A stretch of DNA of 45,874 bases from Acholeplasmataceae bacterium (GTDB lineage Bacteria > Bacillota_I > Bacilli_A > ML615J-28 > CAG-313), in the NCBI GenBank assembly GCA_012838545.1, contig DUPC01000048.1, forward strand, positions 1-45,874, read 5' to 3'. The notes below the pieces were generated by a model. It was not told the origin of the DNA. It did not search any database and saw only the letters and a program-made list of their open reading frames with translations. Shown piece after piece: positions 14,785-23,508 of this stretch (position 1 is the stretch's first letter; every line of letters begins with the position of its first letter). A program made the translations under genes and the position numbers.

Positions 14785-15306
14785 TTACCACCGGTTGTAA
14801 TGCACTACCTCGGGTTGATAACGGTCAATAGGTTTTAACGCATTAGGGTCTTCTGGTTGACCGATGGCAATCACCGAGAACGGAACAATATGTTCCGGTA
14901 AAGCAAGCGTATCGATTAAGGATTTTGCGCGATCATCATGAGTATGTATGCCTAACCAGCAGCTACCTAAATTGAGGGCGGTTGCGGCTAGGAGAATATT
15001 TTGGGTAGCAGCAGCCAAATCTTGAGGATAAAGCGCGCTTTTTACTTTTTGAGTATTTCCGACCACCACGATAGCTAAGGGAGCGGTAGCCAATACCCGA
15101 CCATAAGGATGGCTTGCAGCAAGCATATCAAGCAAAGCACGCTTATTTATGACCATAAACTCCCAAGCTTGTTCGTTTTTGGCACTCGGTGCCTGCATGG
15201 CGCACTTCAAAATGTATTCAATTTCGGCTTGCGAAACAGGATTATCCTTTTTAAATTGGCGAACGCTGCGCCGAACCAACATATTTTGATAAATCACTTC
15301 TTTCAT
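14785..15306 (-). CDS. Nitroreductase family FMN oxidoreductase
   Basis: A small flavoprotein of 173 aa that should use NAD(P)H to reduce nitro groups, quinones or similar acceptors; the physiological substrate is unknown. The FMN-binding start RRSVRQFKKD (about residues 12-21), MQAPSAKNEQAWEF (about 38-51) and the LGSCWLGIHT segment are typical. It has the shorter, ferredoxin-like nitroreductase length. The ATG at 15306 is six bases after GAGGTG; an upstream in-frame GTG at 15315 lies within the SD. It sits one base before mutM and 26 bases after polA, so it is probably co-transcribed with them. Confidence 0.88.
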   Translation of the reverse strand: MKEVIYQNMLVRRSVRQFKKDNPVSQAEIEYILKCAMQAPSAKNEQAWEFMVINKRALLDMLAASHPYGRVLATAPLAIVVVGNTQKVKSALYPQDLAAATQNILLAATALNLGSCWLGIHTHDDRAKSLIDTLALPEHIVPFSVIAIGQPEDPNALKPIDRYQPEVVHYNRW

Positions 15307-15332
15307 TATCTTCACCTCTTAATTCTTTTCCC

Positions 15333-17978
15333 TTACATATTCCAATTTGAACCGCTTTTTACGTCAACGGTTAGTTTAACACCAATCTCCGTCGCCTTTT
15401 CCATCTTCTCTTTTACAATTTTTTTCACGGTTTCCAGTTCTTCTTGCTTTACATCCAGAACCAATTCATCGTGAACTTGGGCAATAAGTTTGCTTTTTAA
15501 GTTAGCCTCTTTTAAAGCTTGATTCAACAAAACCATCGCCTTTTTAATGATGTCGGCGGCTGTTCCTTGAATCGGCGCATTCAAAGCGGTTCGTTCACCG
15601 AATTTGCGCAGTGCAAAGTTCGGACTGGAAAGTTCCGGAATATAGCGTCTACGGTTAAAGAGCGTGGTGGTATAACCTTTTTGTTTGGCTTCCTCCACGA
15701 TTTTTTCGAGGAAAACTTTGATTTCCGGATAAATCGCAAAGTATTTATCGATAAAACGGGCAGCCTCACCTGGCGAAATGTGCAAGGTTTCCGAAAGCCC
15801 CCAATCGCTCATCCCGTAGATAATACCGAAATTAACCGCTTTGGCATATCTGCGCATGTCTTTGGTGACTTCTTCAAGCGGAACGTCGTGGATTTTGCTG
15901 GCAGTGGAAGCATGAAGGTCTAGGCCATGATTGAAATCATCAATCATGTGGGCGCTTTTCGCCATCGAAGCCAGTATCCGCAATTCTATCTGCGAATAGT
16001 CGGCGCTCAACAAAACATCCAGACTTGGCACAAAGGCGCTGCGAATAAGGCGTCCGTCCTCGGTTTTGACCGGAATGTTTTGAATATTCGGTTCTGTCGA
16101 GGAGAGCCGACCCGTTAAAGTCAATGCTTGTTTAAAAATGGTGTGGACTTTGCCATCGGGATGAATTTCTTCAATTAAACCCGTAACATAAGTATTGTAC
16201 AGTTTAACGTATTTCCGGTATTCCAACACCAAGCGCGGCACATCATGTTTTTCCGCCAATGATTTCAATACATCGGCAGCGGTGGAATAACCAGTTTTGT
16301 TTTTCCGTCCGGTGCTTAAGCCCAATTTTTCAAACAAAACTTGTCCCAATTGTTTTGGAGAATCGATATTAAATTCCGTGCCGGACTTGGCGAATATTTC
16401 TTCCCTCAAGCGCTCAATTTCTTGTTTAAAGGTTTCGCCAATTGCGACCAAACGTTTTTTGTCAATCGCAAAACCGTTGGTTTCCATCTCAGCCAATACC
16501 TTGGCAAGCGGAATTTCCATCTCAGTTAACAAGGATAATTGATCGGTTGAAGTCAATGCTTCGATAAGCGGTTGTTTAATTCTCTTGGCATAAAAACATT
16601 TATCCAAACTATATTGGGCATAAACCGTTAAATCGGGAACATGGTATTTTGCTTTTTTCCCGTAAATAGCATCAATTTCCGGCAAATCGCACGGAATCAT
16701 CCGACTAAACATTGTTGGCAAGGAATTGGATACATGACTTGGATTAACGCAATATACTCCCAAGGTTACGTCAAAATCGATTCCTTGGACATCAATTCCC
16801 AGTTTAGCAAGCGATGCGATTAACCTTTTACTGTCAAGCGTGCCTTTTTTGATTGAGGAATCCTCCAAATATTGCATCACTTTTTCGTCAAACAATCTTT
16901 CTTTTTCCAAGAAAAAACCTTTTTCCTCAAAGAGCAACGATATTCCGAGCACGTTAGCCCGGTGGTAATTGGCATGGTCGAGTTCAACTTCAATGAATGA
17001 CGGTTGCTTAAAGCATTTACATGCTTCTTCAAAGGAATAATCTACTTCGATCTTTGGCGAATTAACAACAGATTCTTCCTGGATAAAAGTCTCTTCGACA
17101 TTAGGAATCGCATCGATTTTGCCAATCATATGGTTAAACTCATAGCGTTCAAAAAATTGCCTAAGTTCCAATTTATAAAAAGTCTGGCGTTTTAAGGCAG
17201 GTATATCTTCTTCCAAAGCAACATCGCAGTTAATGGTCGCGAGTCTTTTGGTTCTAATGGCTATTTCTTTATCTTCGATAATATTTTGTTGGATTTTCCC
17301 TTTGACTTGGTCGACATTGGAAAACATATTTTCAATTGTTTCAAATTGAGACAACAATTGATAAGCCGTTTTAGGTCCAACCCCGCGAATGCCGGGCAAA
17401 TTGTCCGAGTTATCCCCGGTTAAAGCTTTAAAATCGACAATTTGCTTAGGAGATATTTGCATTTTGTCATAGAAATTATCGATATTGAAAACTTCGAGGT
17501 CCGATACCCCGTGACGCGTCAAAAAGACTTGCACATGGTCATCGACCAGTTGCAACATGTCTTTATCGCCACTTAGGATAATGACATCATGATTATTTCT
17601 TTTTGCCTTTTTGGCAAATGTGCCGATAATATCATCGCCTTCAAAACCTTCGATTTCTAAGCGTTTAATACCCATTACATCAAGAAAGTCTTTGATGGCA
17701 GGAATTTGCATCGCCAGTTCTTCCGGCATAGGTTTGCGTTGGGCTTTATAATCGTCAAATTCTTCGTGGCGGAAGGTTTTTGCTTTGGTATCAAAAGCCA
17801 CCAAAATATGCGTCGGTTTGATGTTACTGATGCTTTTTATCAACATGCCGACGAAACCATAAAGCGCATTGGTATATAACCCGCTCTTGGTTTGCATGAT
17901 GCTGCGACCGGGAATACCTGCCGTCGCATAGTAAGCCCTAAAAAGAATACTGTTACCATCAATTAATAAAACTGTCAT
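15333..17978 (-). CDS. polA: DNA polymerase I
   Basis: Repair and Okazaki-fragment polymerase of 881 aa. The N-terminal 5'-3' exonuclease (1-~290) begins LLIDGNSILFRAYYA and includes GDKDMLQLVD and the GVGPKTAYQLL helix-hairpin-helix. The middle domain aligns with the 3'-5' exonuclease but lacks the DxE motif (EVELDHANYH instead), so proofreading is probably absent, as in Bacillus Pol I. The polymerase domain shows SADYSQIELRILA (motif A), the O-helix RYAKAVNFGIIYGMS and QVHDELVLDV (motif C). The ATG at 17978 has AAGGA eight bases upstream and gives the standard N-terminus; the longer open frame is not used. Confidence 0.97.
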   Translation of the reverse strand: MTVLLIDGNSILFRAYYATAGIPGRSIMQTKSGLYTNALYGFVGMLIKSISNIKPTHILVAFDTKAKTFRHEEFDDYKAQRKPMPEELAMQIPAIKDFLDVMGIKRLEIEGFEGDDIIGTFAKKAKRNNHDVIILSGDKDMLQLVDDHVQVFLTRHGVSDLEVFNIDNFYDKMQISPKQIVDFKALTGDNSDNLPGIRGVGPKTAYQLLSQFETIENMFSNVDQVKGKIQQNIIEDKEIAIRTKRLATINCDVALEEDIPALKRQTFYKLELRQFFERYEFNHMIGKIDAIPNVEETFIQEESVVNSPKIEVDYSFEEACKCFKQPSFIEVELDHANYHRANVLGISLLFEEKGFFLEKERLFDEKVMQYLEDSSIKKGTLDSKRLIASLAKLGIDVQGIDFDVTLGVYCVNPSHVSNSLPTMFSRMIPCDLPEIDAIYGKKAKYHVPDLTVYAQYSLDKCFYAKRIKQPLIEALTSTDQLSLLTEMEIPLAKVLAEMETNGFAIDKKRLVAIGETFKQEIERLREEIFAKSGTEFNIDSPKQLGQVLFEKLGLSTGRKNKTGYSTAADVLKSLAEKHDVPRLVLEYRKYVKLYNTYVTGLIEEIHPDGKVHTIFKQALTLTGRLSSTEPNIQNIPVKTEDGRLIRSAFVPSLDVLLSADYSQIELRILASMAKSAHMIDDFNHGLDLHASTASKIHDVPLEEVTKDMRRYAKAVNFGIIYGMSDWGLSETLHISPGEAARFIDKYFAIYPEIKVFLEKIVEEAKQKGYTTTLFNRRRYIPELSSPNFALRKFGERTALNAPIQGTAADIIKKAMVLLNQALKEANLKSKLIAQVHDELVLDVKQEELETVKKIVKEKMEKATEIGVKLTVDVKSGSNWNM

Positions 17979-18117
17979 TAAAATCATCCTTTCTTGCGTA
18001 AGGCTTTTAATCATTTTATCATATTTTGCGAAAAAAAGATAATATTACGTATAACTTTTTATGCATTTCTTTTTTTAGGGGAAAATACTTTTGAATTGAA
18101 TAACGAGGTGAAAAAGT

Positions 18118-19014
18118 TTGAAAAAAATTATTAGGGTTTGCCAGTTAATCGTAATTCTTCTGCTTATGGTTTCTTGTTTTTCGGAAGAATTTCCCCATGA
18201 ACTAAAAGAATTGGGCTATACCGTTGAAGATCTAAAATCTTTCAAACACTTGGAAAAAACAATTCTGGCGGGAAAAATTCCCAAAGTATTTTTTGAGGAA
18301 GTTAGGCAATATTCGGTGTTTCAACCCCAAAATTTATTGGATTATTATTTTCTCCACCTTCAAGGCTATTCAATCATCCAATCTCTAAATCGCATCAATC
18401 ACCCCAACTTTTTAAGTTGGGAAGACAAAACTTACCCCGCAATCACGGTTGAAGGAATTATTCTCGTCAATTCCAAGTACGGTTTATCTTGGGGTTTTTT
18501 TCCCACCGAGTTAGTAAACCTTCAAGGCGTGGGTTTCATCAAACGTCCTAACGAAACCATGCAAATTAAAAAAAGCGCTCTTAGCGCCTATTCATTGCTT
18601 TATCAAGCCATGCAAAGTCAGCAATTGGAACCCCTTGTTTTTTCGGCTTATCGTCCTTACGAAAAGCAAAAAACGCTTTGGGAAGAAGCGGACCCTTTAA
18701 ATCGAATGTATTTGGCCAAACCCGGTCACTCCGAACACCAAACAGGACTAGCCCTCGATATCGCCAGTATGGAAAGCGGTTTAACCGATTACTTTGAAAA
18801 CACTATCGTTTTTCACTTTTTGTCCAAACATGCCCACGAGTTCGGCTTTATCCTTAGATACCCCAAAAATAAAGAACACATTACCGGCTATCCTTATGAA
18901 GCATGGCATTACCGTTATGTGGGGATTTTTCACGCTCAAAGAATGCATGAACAAAATCTTTGTTTGGAGGAGTATCTATATTTCAACTATCCGCTTCCCT
19001 TAAATCCCAATTAA
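18118..19014 (+). CDS. VanY-type D-alanyl-D-alanine carboxypeptidase, lipoprotein
   Basis: Peptidase M15B family enzyme, predicted to trim the terminal D-Ala from peptidoglycan stem peptides outside the membrane. The 298-aa protein starts with a lipoprotein signal (KKIIRVCQLIVILLLMVSC; lipid-modified Cys near residue 20). The catalytic zinc motifs are in the C-terminal half: SAYRPYEKQ (about 181), GHSEHQTGLALDI (first His/Asp ligands, about 203-215) and EAWHYRYVG (about 260). The start is a TTG eight bases after GAGGTG. It is divergent from polA, and its last 32 nt overlap the 3' end of dapH on the other strand. Confidence 0.88.
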   Translation: MKKIIRVCQLIVILLLMVSCFSEEFPHELKELGYTVEDLKSFKHLEKTILAGKIPKVFFEEVRQYSVFQPQNLLDYYFLHLQGYSIIQSLNRINHPNFLSWEDKTYPAITVEGIILVNSKYGLSWGFFPTELVNLQGVGFIKRPNETMQIKKSALSAYSLLYQAMQSQQLEPLVFSAYRPYEKQKTLWEEADPLNRMYLAKPGHSEHQTGLALDIASMESGLTDYFENTIVFHFLSKHAHEFGFILRYPKNKEHITGYPYEAWHYRYVGIFHAQRMHEQNLCLEEYLYFNYPLPLNPN

Positions 19015-19642
19015 GGGCGGTCTTTTGTCTTAACTCTTCATTTACTTTAGCTATCAACCGCGCAGGATTTCCGTAAACCAAGGTATTGGGCATGACATCT
19101 TTAGTGACGATGCTGCCGGCACCGACGATTGCGCCTTTGCCAATATGTATACCGCTTAAGATGACGCTCCCTGCGCCAATAAAACAATCGTCTTCAATCA
19201 CAACCGGACTGCTTGCCAACGGTTCCAACACCCCCGCAATCACCACCCCGGCGGACACATGAACATTATCGCCAATAATGGCGTTACTTCCCACCACCGC
19301 ATTCATATCCACCATGGTATTTTGGCCGATTGTTGCGCCTTTGTTGACGGTTGCGTTCATTAAAATAATCGCGCCTTTTTTTAGAGTAACCCCTTCCCTA
19401 ACCACCGCACCTTTCTCAATACGGACATCCGGGTTTAAATAATGAGGATAAGCAAACAGCGCATTATAATAATCAACTTCCAAATAATAATCAGTAATGT
19501 TCATTTCTTTTAACAGTATATTTATCTTTGAGTACTCCCCGATTAATAAACTACCGTTTTGAAACCGAAAGCAATGTATTTTATCCATTTCCACTTCAAT
19601 TGGTTGGTTGGTATAACATTTAACCCATGTTGATTTTTTCAA
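18983..19642 (-). CDS. dapH: Tetrahydrodipicolinate N-acetyltransferase
   Basis: DapH acetylates tetrahydrodipicolinate in the acetylated branch of the diaminopimelate/lysine pathway, which supplies cell-wall cross-links and the precursor of spore dipicolinic acid. The 219-aa protein has a short alpha/beta N-domain and a left-handed beta-helix of hexapeptide repeats from about residue 75, with NTMVDMNAVVG, AGVVIAGVLEP and VVIEDDCFIGAGSVIL close to Bacillus DapH. It is slightly shorter than the ~236-aa homologues because of a reduced N-domain. The start is a TTG with a GAGGG SD. A generic hexapeptide acyltransferase is the alternative, but the VLEP segment favours DapH. Confidence 0.85.
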   Translation of the reverse strand: MKKSTWVKCYTNQPIEVEMDKIHCFRFQNGSLLIGEYSKINILLKEMNITDYYLEVDYYNALFAYPHYLNPDVRIEKGAVVREGVTLKKGAIILMNATVNKGATIGQNTMVDMNAVVGSNAIIGDNVHVSAGVVIAGVLEPLASSPVVIEDDCFIGAGSVILSGIHIGKGAIVGAGSIVTKDVMPNTLVYGNPARLIAKVNEELRQKTALNWDLREADS

Positions 19643-19711
19643 TTTAATTTCACCCTCTTATAAATTTATGCATAGGCAAGCAAATAATATGCAAGCAAGA
19701 TGATTGCCCAG

Positions 19712-19739
19712 CACAACTTTGGCTTCTAGGCATAAATTA
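19712..19739 (+). promoter_or_regulatory. SigK-like (late mother-cell) promoter of the Pro/Tyr-rich protein
   Basis: CACA (19712-19715), 15 nt, then CATAAATTA (19731-19739) fit the SigK pattern mACm...CATAnnnTA. No good SigA -35 is placed correctly for the overlapping TATAAT. The strong SD GGAGG follows by about 10 nt, so the leader would be short. Match is by eye and SigE and SigK motifs overlap. Confidence 0.45.
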
Positions 19740-19757
19740 TAATGAAGGAGGTAACCA

Positions 19758-20021
19758 ATGCAATATCAAGAAATCGTAAATGAACAAGGCGAACGGTTTT
19801 TACTGCCTTTGCTAGCGGTGGGAGCTGCAATAACCTTACCGTTTTGGCTCGCACGCAGGCCTTGTTGCATCGTGCCATATCCGGTAGCATATCCGACATA
19901 TTTCCCAATGCCTTACCCATATCCTTATCCCATGCCTAAGCCCTATCCCTATCCTCTTCCTCCGGACAATCAACAAACTCCCATTCCTCAAGGGACGTTG
20001 CGGGGAGCAGTTCGTCCTTAA
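19758..20021 (+). CDS. Small Pro/Tyr-rich protein, candidate spore-coat protein
   Basis: This 87-aa protein has a short polar N-terminus, a hydrophobic stretch (FLLPLLAVGAAITLPFWLA, about residues 14-32), a CC pair, and a tail of repeated PYP/PYPYP units before a short basic end. Tyr/Pro-rich low-complexity tails of this kind are common in coat and exosporium proteins that are cross-linked through tyrosine. An excellent SD (AAGGAGG) lies seven bases before the ATG, and a terminator directly follows the stop. The possible SigK promoter and the neighbouring cotE support a spore role. I do not recognise a named family. Confidence 0.7.
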   Translation: MQYQEIVNEQGERFLLPLLAVGAAITLPFWLARRPCCIVPYPVAYPTYFPMPYPYPYPMPKPYPYPLPPDNQQTPIPQGTLRGAVRP

Positions 20022-20053
20022 AACCAAAGAACGCCAGGTCTTTGGTTTTTTAT
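20021..20053 (+). terminator. Terminator after the Pro/Tyr-rich gene
   Basis: AAACCAAAGA (20021-20030) pairs with TCTTTGGTTT (20039-20048) around an eight-base loop and is followed by Ts. It starts at the last base of the stop codon and also lies at the 3' end of the converging patatin gene. Confidence 0.85.
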
Positions 20054-20867
20054 TTGGCAATCAATGCTCTTAATTCTTCTAAATAATCCGTAGCTTTGAT
20101 CGTATCGGCATAACCTTGTCTGATCATGCTTTCGATTTTTTTGGCGCTAAAGTTTAAAGTTCCGGTGCGGAAGTCGCCAAGGGTTTCGGAAGGATAAAGG
20201 TTAATCAAAGTACAACCGGGAAAAGAATCAGGATGATAAAAGCCATGTTGATTCAAATAAACCACAATGATGGTTTCATATCCCGCTACGTACAACGTTT
20301 GATTGGTGTATTGTCGCTTAAACCGCCGTCATTGTATTTCTTCCCATTGATGGAGACACTGCTGAAAATAAAAGGAATCGAAGCAGAAGACAATACAATT
20401 TTTACTTGTTCGGCTTTACTGTATTCTTTCAAATTAAAATAGTTGGGAATGTTGTTTTTAATGTCATGGGAAGCCACAAAACAATCCCCGGGAAACTTTT
20501 TTAATTTGTCGGGATTTAAATATTTGCTGATACCCGCTTTTAGGTTTTCGGTTTTTAAGATTTCTGCTTTGGTAATATTGTAAACTGCGGTCATATTGGG
20601 TTCGCCAAGCACTTTATATAATAAGCGTTGTCGCTTATTTAAATCTTTGACCTTAATGGCGTCAACTTTCGCTTTTTCCCAAATCTCATACCCCACTTTT
20701 ATATCGCCTTGAGCAAACAAGACTCCGTTGATGGCGCCGACACTTGTACCGGAAACACCGGTGATTAAAGGAGCAATCCCGAGATCAAGCAAAGCTTGCC
20801 ATACACCAATTTGATAGGCGCCTTTGGCACCCCCGCCGCTCAATACTAATCCGATTTTTTTATTCAT
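20050..20867 (-). pseudogene. Patatin-like phospholipase, interrupted by a single frameshift
   Basis: Two adjoining minus-strand frames together make a full ~270-aa patatin domain. The 5' part (20867-20286) has the oxyanion motif GGGAKGAY, the nucleophile motif GTSVG and the catalytic Asp in NDGGLSDNTPIK, then derails into RCT and a stop. The 3' part (20295-20050) picks up LYVAGYETIIVVYL in another frame and runs to a normal C-terminus. Restoring one C in AAACGTTG near 20296 would give the expected Thr-Pro-Ile-Lys-Pro-Leu-Tyr sequence. So this is either a recent one-base deletion or a sequencing error; no other damage is seen. Intact homologues are lipid acyl hydrolases of unknown physiological role. 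An SD-like AAGGA lies upstream of the ATG. Confidence 0.85.
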
Positions 20868-20936
20868 TGCTAACTCAATCCTTTTTCGTATATTTTAACG
20901 CGTTTTCATATTTTTTGCAAGTCATATTTGACAACA

Positions 20937-20959
20937 AAAAAGCCATCTTACGATGGTCT
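20937..20959 (-). terminator. Terminator overlapping the stop codon of the LysM/Tyr-rich gene
   Basis: CCATC-GTAA-GATGG on the minus strand followed by CTTTTTT. The TAA stop of the gene (20950-20948) lies within the hairpin, so termination and translation end together. Confidence 0.8.
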
Positions 20960-21424
20960 TTGTGGCTTTTGTTTGTTGCCTGAACGAATCAATTGCGGCC
21001 TATGATAAGCGGAATAATAATAGGCATATGGGTTTGGATAATAACCGTAAGGGTTAAAAAAATACGGTGGATACGTTGGCCCTTTTTCTTCTTTCGCTTC
21101 CTCGGCAGAACTTTTCTTTACTTCTTGGGAAACCGGAATCGCTTCTTCTTCTGCTGGAGTCCTTGGAACTTCCTCATGTTCTTCGGTATTTACAATTGCT
21201 TCTTTGTTGATTTTCGGATAATAATCTTCAATAAAAGGTTCCACATCGGTTAACTCAAGATTTACGCTTTCCGGAATTTCCGGTAAACGAAGTTTAGTTC
21301 CGGGAATCAAATTATGCCAGGCCGAAATGTGTTGATTGATGCTTTTTATTTCGGTTACCGATAAATTATAGAGTAGCGCAATCTTTTCAATTGTTTCGTT
21401 GGTTCGAACAATATGATAATTCAT
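20948..21424 (-). CDS. LysM protein with Tyr/Pro-rich tail, SafA-like candidate spore-coat protein
   Basis: The 158-aa protein has one N-terminal LysM domain (YHIVRTNETIEKIALLYN to IPGTKLRLP, residues 3-48), an acidic Glu/Ala-rich linker (about 50-115) and a Tyr/Pro/Asn-rich tail (PPYFFNPYGYYPNPYAYYY, about 119-140) with a basic end. There is no signal peptide. LysM plus a Tyr-rich tail without a secretion signal resembles SafA-type proteins that anchor the inner coat to the cortex. It starts 22 nt after cotE on the same strand, so both are probably one mother-cell transcript. Orthology to SafA is not established. Confidence 0.75.
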   Translation of the reverse strand: MNYHIVRTNETIEKIALLYNLSVTEIKSINQHISAWHNLIPGTKLRLPEIPESVNLELTDVEPFIEDYYPKINKEAIVNTEEHEEVPRTPAEEEAIPVSQEVKKSSAEEAKEEKGPTYPPYFFNPYGYYPNPYAYYYSAYHRPQLIRSGNKQKPQRPS

Positions 21425-21445
21425 TATACCCCCTAAGCTTAATTA

Positions 21446-21970
21446 CTACTCTTCGATGGGACGATCATTTAAAAAATCTTCATTAATTTCGTTTTCAAAG
21501 TCATCTATCGGTTCATAATGTGGTGAATTGGTAAAGACGGTAACCATCATCTTGGTTTCGCCAATTACTTCCACTAAAATTTCAAAAATGACTTCAACTT
21601 CAATGCCCTCATCGACGATACGCGCATTTGTACAAGTTGGTTGTTGCAAGACGCGCGCGATTACATCACAATGATCGCCGATATTTTCGCTGACGATTTC
21701 TCTTACTTTGATGGAATCTTCATATGTTGCGATGCCTCTTGCGACCTCAGTGCGGCTGTTGTTGTCATAGGCATACCAAATATCGATTTCAAAGTTACCG
21801 GAAACATCGACCCGTTTGCCATTTAACTTTGCTTCAAATTCATGATTTATGACCCAGCATCCTAAAACACTAAATGCGCTATGTTCGGGAGTAATGATTT
21901 GGCGAACACGGAATAATTTTTTGCCTTTCGCTAGTACTGCTCTCGTTACTATCTCGCGAATTTCGTTCAT
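21446..21970 (-). CDS. cotE: CotE, outer spore-coat morphogenetic protein
   Basis: CotE is the mother-cell protein that directs outer coat assembly. The 174-aa protein matches B. subtilis CotE closely in layout: REIVTRAVLAKGKK at the start, SVLGCWVINHEFEA, DIWYAYDNNSRTEVA, CDVIARVLQQPTC near residue 105 and VEVIGETKMMV before an acidic C-terminal tail. A GGAGG lies six bases before the ATG. Upstream, CATATAATA (22033-22025) fits a SigE/SigK -10 and also contains a SigA TATAAT. In B. subtilis cotE follows miaB and ricA; here ricA is absent. Its presence is strong evidence that the organism forms endospores. Confidence 0.93.
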   Translation of the reverse strand: MNEIREIVTRAVLAKGKKLFRVRQIITPEHSAFSVLGCWVINHEFEAKLNGKRVDVSGNFEIDIWYAYDNNSRTEVARGIATYEDSIKVREIVSENIGDHCDVIARVLQQPTCTNARIVDEGIEVEVIFEILVEVIGETKMMVTVFTNSPHYEPIDDFENEINEDFLNDRPIEE

Positions 21971-22056
21971 AAATATCCCTCCTCAGTAACAATATATTCT
22001 AAATATCGGTGACTTGTGACACCTTATTATATGTCTGAGGATGGGTAAATAGCACT

Positions 22057-23493
22057 TTAGACCAAAACACCCCGCAAGTGCCAACTAAAGGCTTTTTCAA
22101 TTTTGACCTTTACAATTGTACCGATTAACGATTCATCTCCGACAAAATTAACCAGTTTATTGTGGGGAGTGTAACCAGTCAACACGTCCGGCTTGTTTTT
22201 GCTGAAACCTTCAACCAAAACTTCCACGATTGCTCCTTCGAAGCGTTTGTTTCCGAGGAGACTGTACTGGTTGACCACTTGGTTAAGCCTATGCAGACGG
22301 TCTTTCTTTTCCGCTGCGGTTAAGGTGTTGGGGTAGGTTGCGGCAGGAGTTCCGGCTCGCGGCGAAAAGATAAAAGTAAAGGCGCCGTCAAATTGAATTT
22401 CATGCACAAGCGTTAGGGTATCACCAAATTCTTCTTCGGTTTCGCTTGGGAAAGCTACGATAAAATCGGTCGTAATGCTGATGCCAGGCACAGCTTCTTT
22501 CAATTTTTTCATTTTGGTAATATACTCATCACGCGTGTATTTGCGATTCATTTTTTTCAATACCCTGTCATTGCCCGATTGAACCGGCAAGTGCAAATGA
22601 GGCATGATATTACCACCTAATGCCATCGCTTCAATAGTTGCATCGTCAAAATCGCGCGGATGGCTCGTGGTGAAACGAATGCGCGGAATTGGAAGTTTGT
22701 TCAAATCTTTCAAAAGGTCTGCAAACCCATAGTTTCGGCCTTCCAAATCTTTTCCGTAAGCATTGACGTTTTGGCCAAGCAGCGTGACTTCCAAATAACC
22801 TTCCTCCGCCAATGATTTAACTTCTTTAATGATTTCTTCCGGAAAGCGCGAACGTTCTTTTCCCCTGGTATATGGGACGATGCAATAAGTACAAAACTCA
22901 TCACACCCATACATAATATTAACCCAAGCTTTTTTCGCGTGTTCTCGTTTAATAGGAATCTCTTCTGCAATATTCCCTTCAATCGACCACACATCCACCA
23001 CCGCTTGATGACGCACGAAGATATCAAAGATATAAGCAGGCAAATCAATGATGTTGTGGGTTCCGAAGATTAAATCAATATTGGGGAAACGTTTCTTTAA
23101 GGCGTTAACCGTTATTTCTTCTTGAGGCATGCACCCACAAACCCCAATAACCAATTCGGGCTTTTCTTTTTTATATTGTTGGATGCGTCCCAATTCTCCA
23201 AATACCCGGTTTTCCGCATTCTCTCTAATCGCGCAGGTATTGAATAAGATGAGATCAGCTTCCTTTTCATTCAAAGTTTCGCTGAAACCCATGGCTTCGA
23301 GAATCCCGGAAATCCGTTCGCTATCGGCTAGATTTCCTTGACAGCCAAAGGTTTTTAAATGATATTTTTTGTCCTCTCCCACAGCGCGGTATTTCTCGTC
23401 AAGCCTGAAGCGGATAATTTCCACTTTTTCACCACGTCTTTTCCGCGCTTGATTGAGGGAAGGAGTAAAGTATTTGCTGTAGTCTTTGGACAT
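22057..23493 (-). CDS. miaB: MiaB, tRNA-i6A37 methylthiotransferase
   Basis: Radical-SAM enzyme that converts i6A37 to ms2i6A37 in tRNAs reading UNN codons. The 478-aa protein has the N-terminal UPF0004 cluster domain (FGCQGNLADSE, FNTCAIRENAEN and CGCMPQEE supplying its three cysteines), the radical-SAM motif CDEFCTYCIVPYTRG and a C-terminal TRAM domain. The usual GCQMN is GCQGN here, a mild change that keeps the Cys. An SD AAAGGAAGATG precedes the start. It sits between cotE and the GNAT/spoVS genes; the RicA gene usually found after miaB is missing. Confidence 0.97.
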   Translation of the reverse strand: MSKDYSKYFTPSLNQARKRRGEKVEIIRFRLDEKYRAVGEDKKYHLKTFGCQGNLADSERISGILEAMGFSETLNEKEADLILFNTCAIRENAENRVFGELGRIQQYKKEKPELVIGVCGCMPQEEITVNALKKRFPNIDLIFGTHNIIDLPAYIFDIFVRHQAVVDVWSIEGNIAEEIPIKREHAKKAWVNIMYGCDEFCTYCIVPYTRGKERSRFPEEIIKEVKSLAEEGYLEVTLLGQNVNAYGKDLEGRNYGFADLLKDLNKLPIPRIRFTTSHPRDFDDATIEAMALGGNIMPHLHLPVQSGNDRVLKKMNRKYTRDEYITKMKKLKEAVPGISITTDFIVAFPSETEEEFGDTLTLVHEIQFDGAFTFIFSPRAGTPAATYPNTLTAAEKKDRLHRLNQVVNQYSLLGNKRFEGAIVEVLVEGFSKNKPDVLTGYTPHNKLVNFVGDESLIGTIVKVKIEKAFSWHLRGVLV

Positions 23494-23508
23494 TTATTAC
23501 ATCTTCCT

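Noticed and set aside
19836-20060. A 74-codon minus-strand frame opposite the Pro/Tyr-rich gene
   Set aside because: It is a shadow of the repeat-rich plus-strand gene and runs through that gene's terminator.
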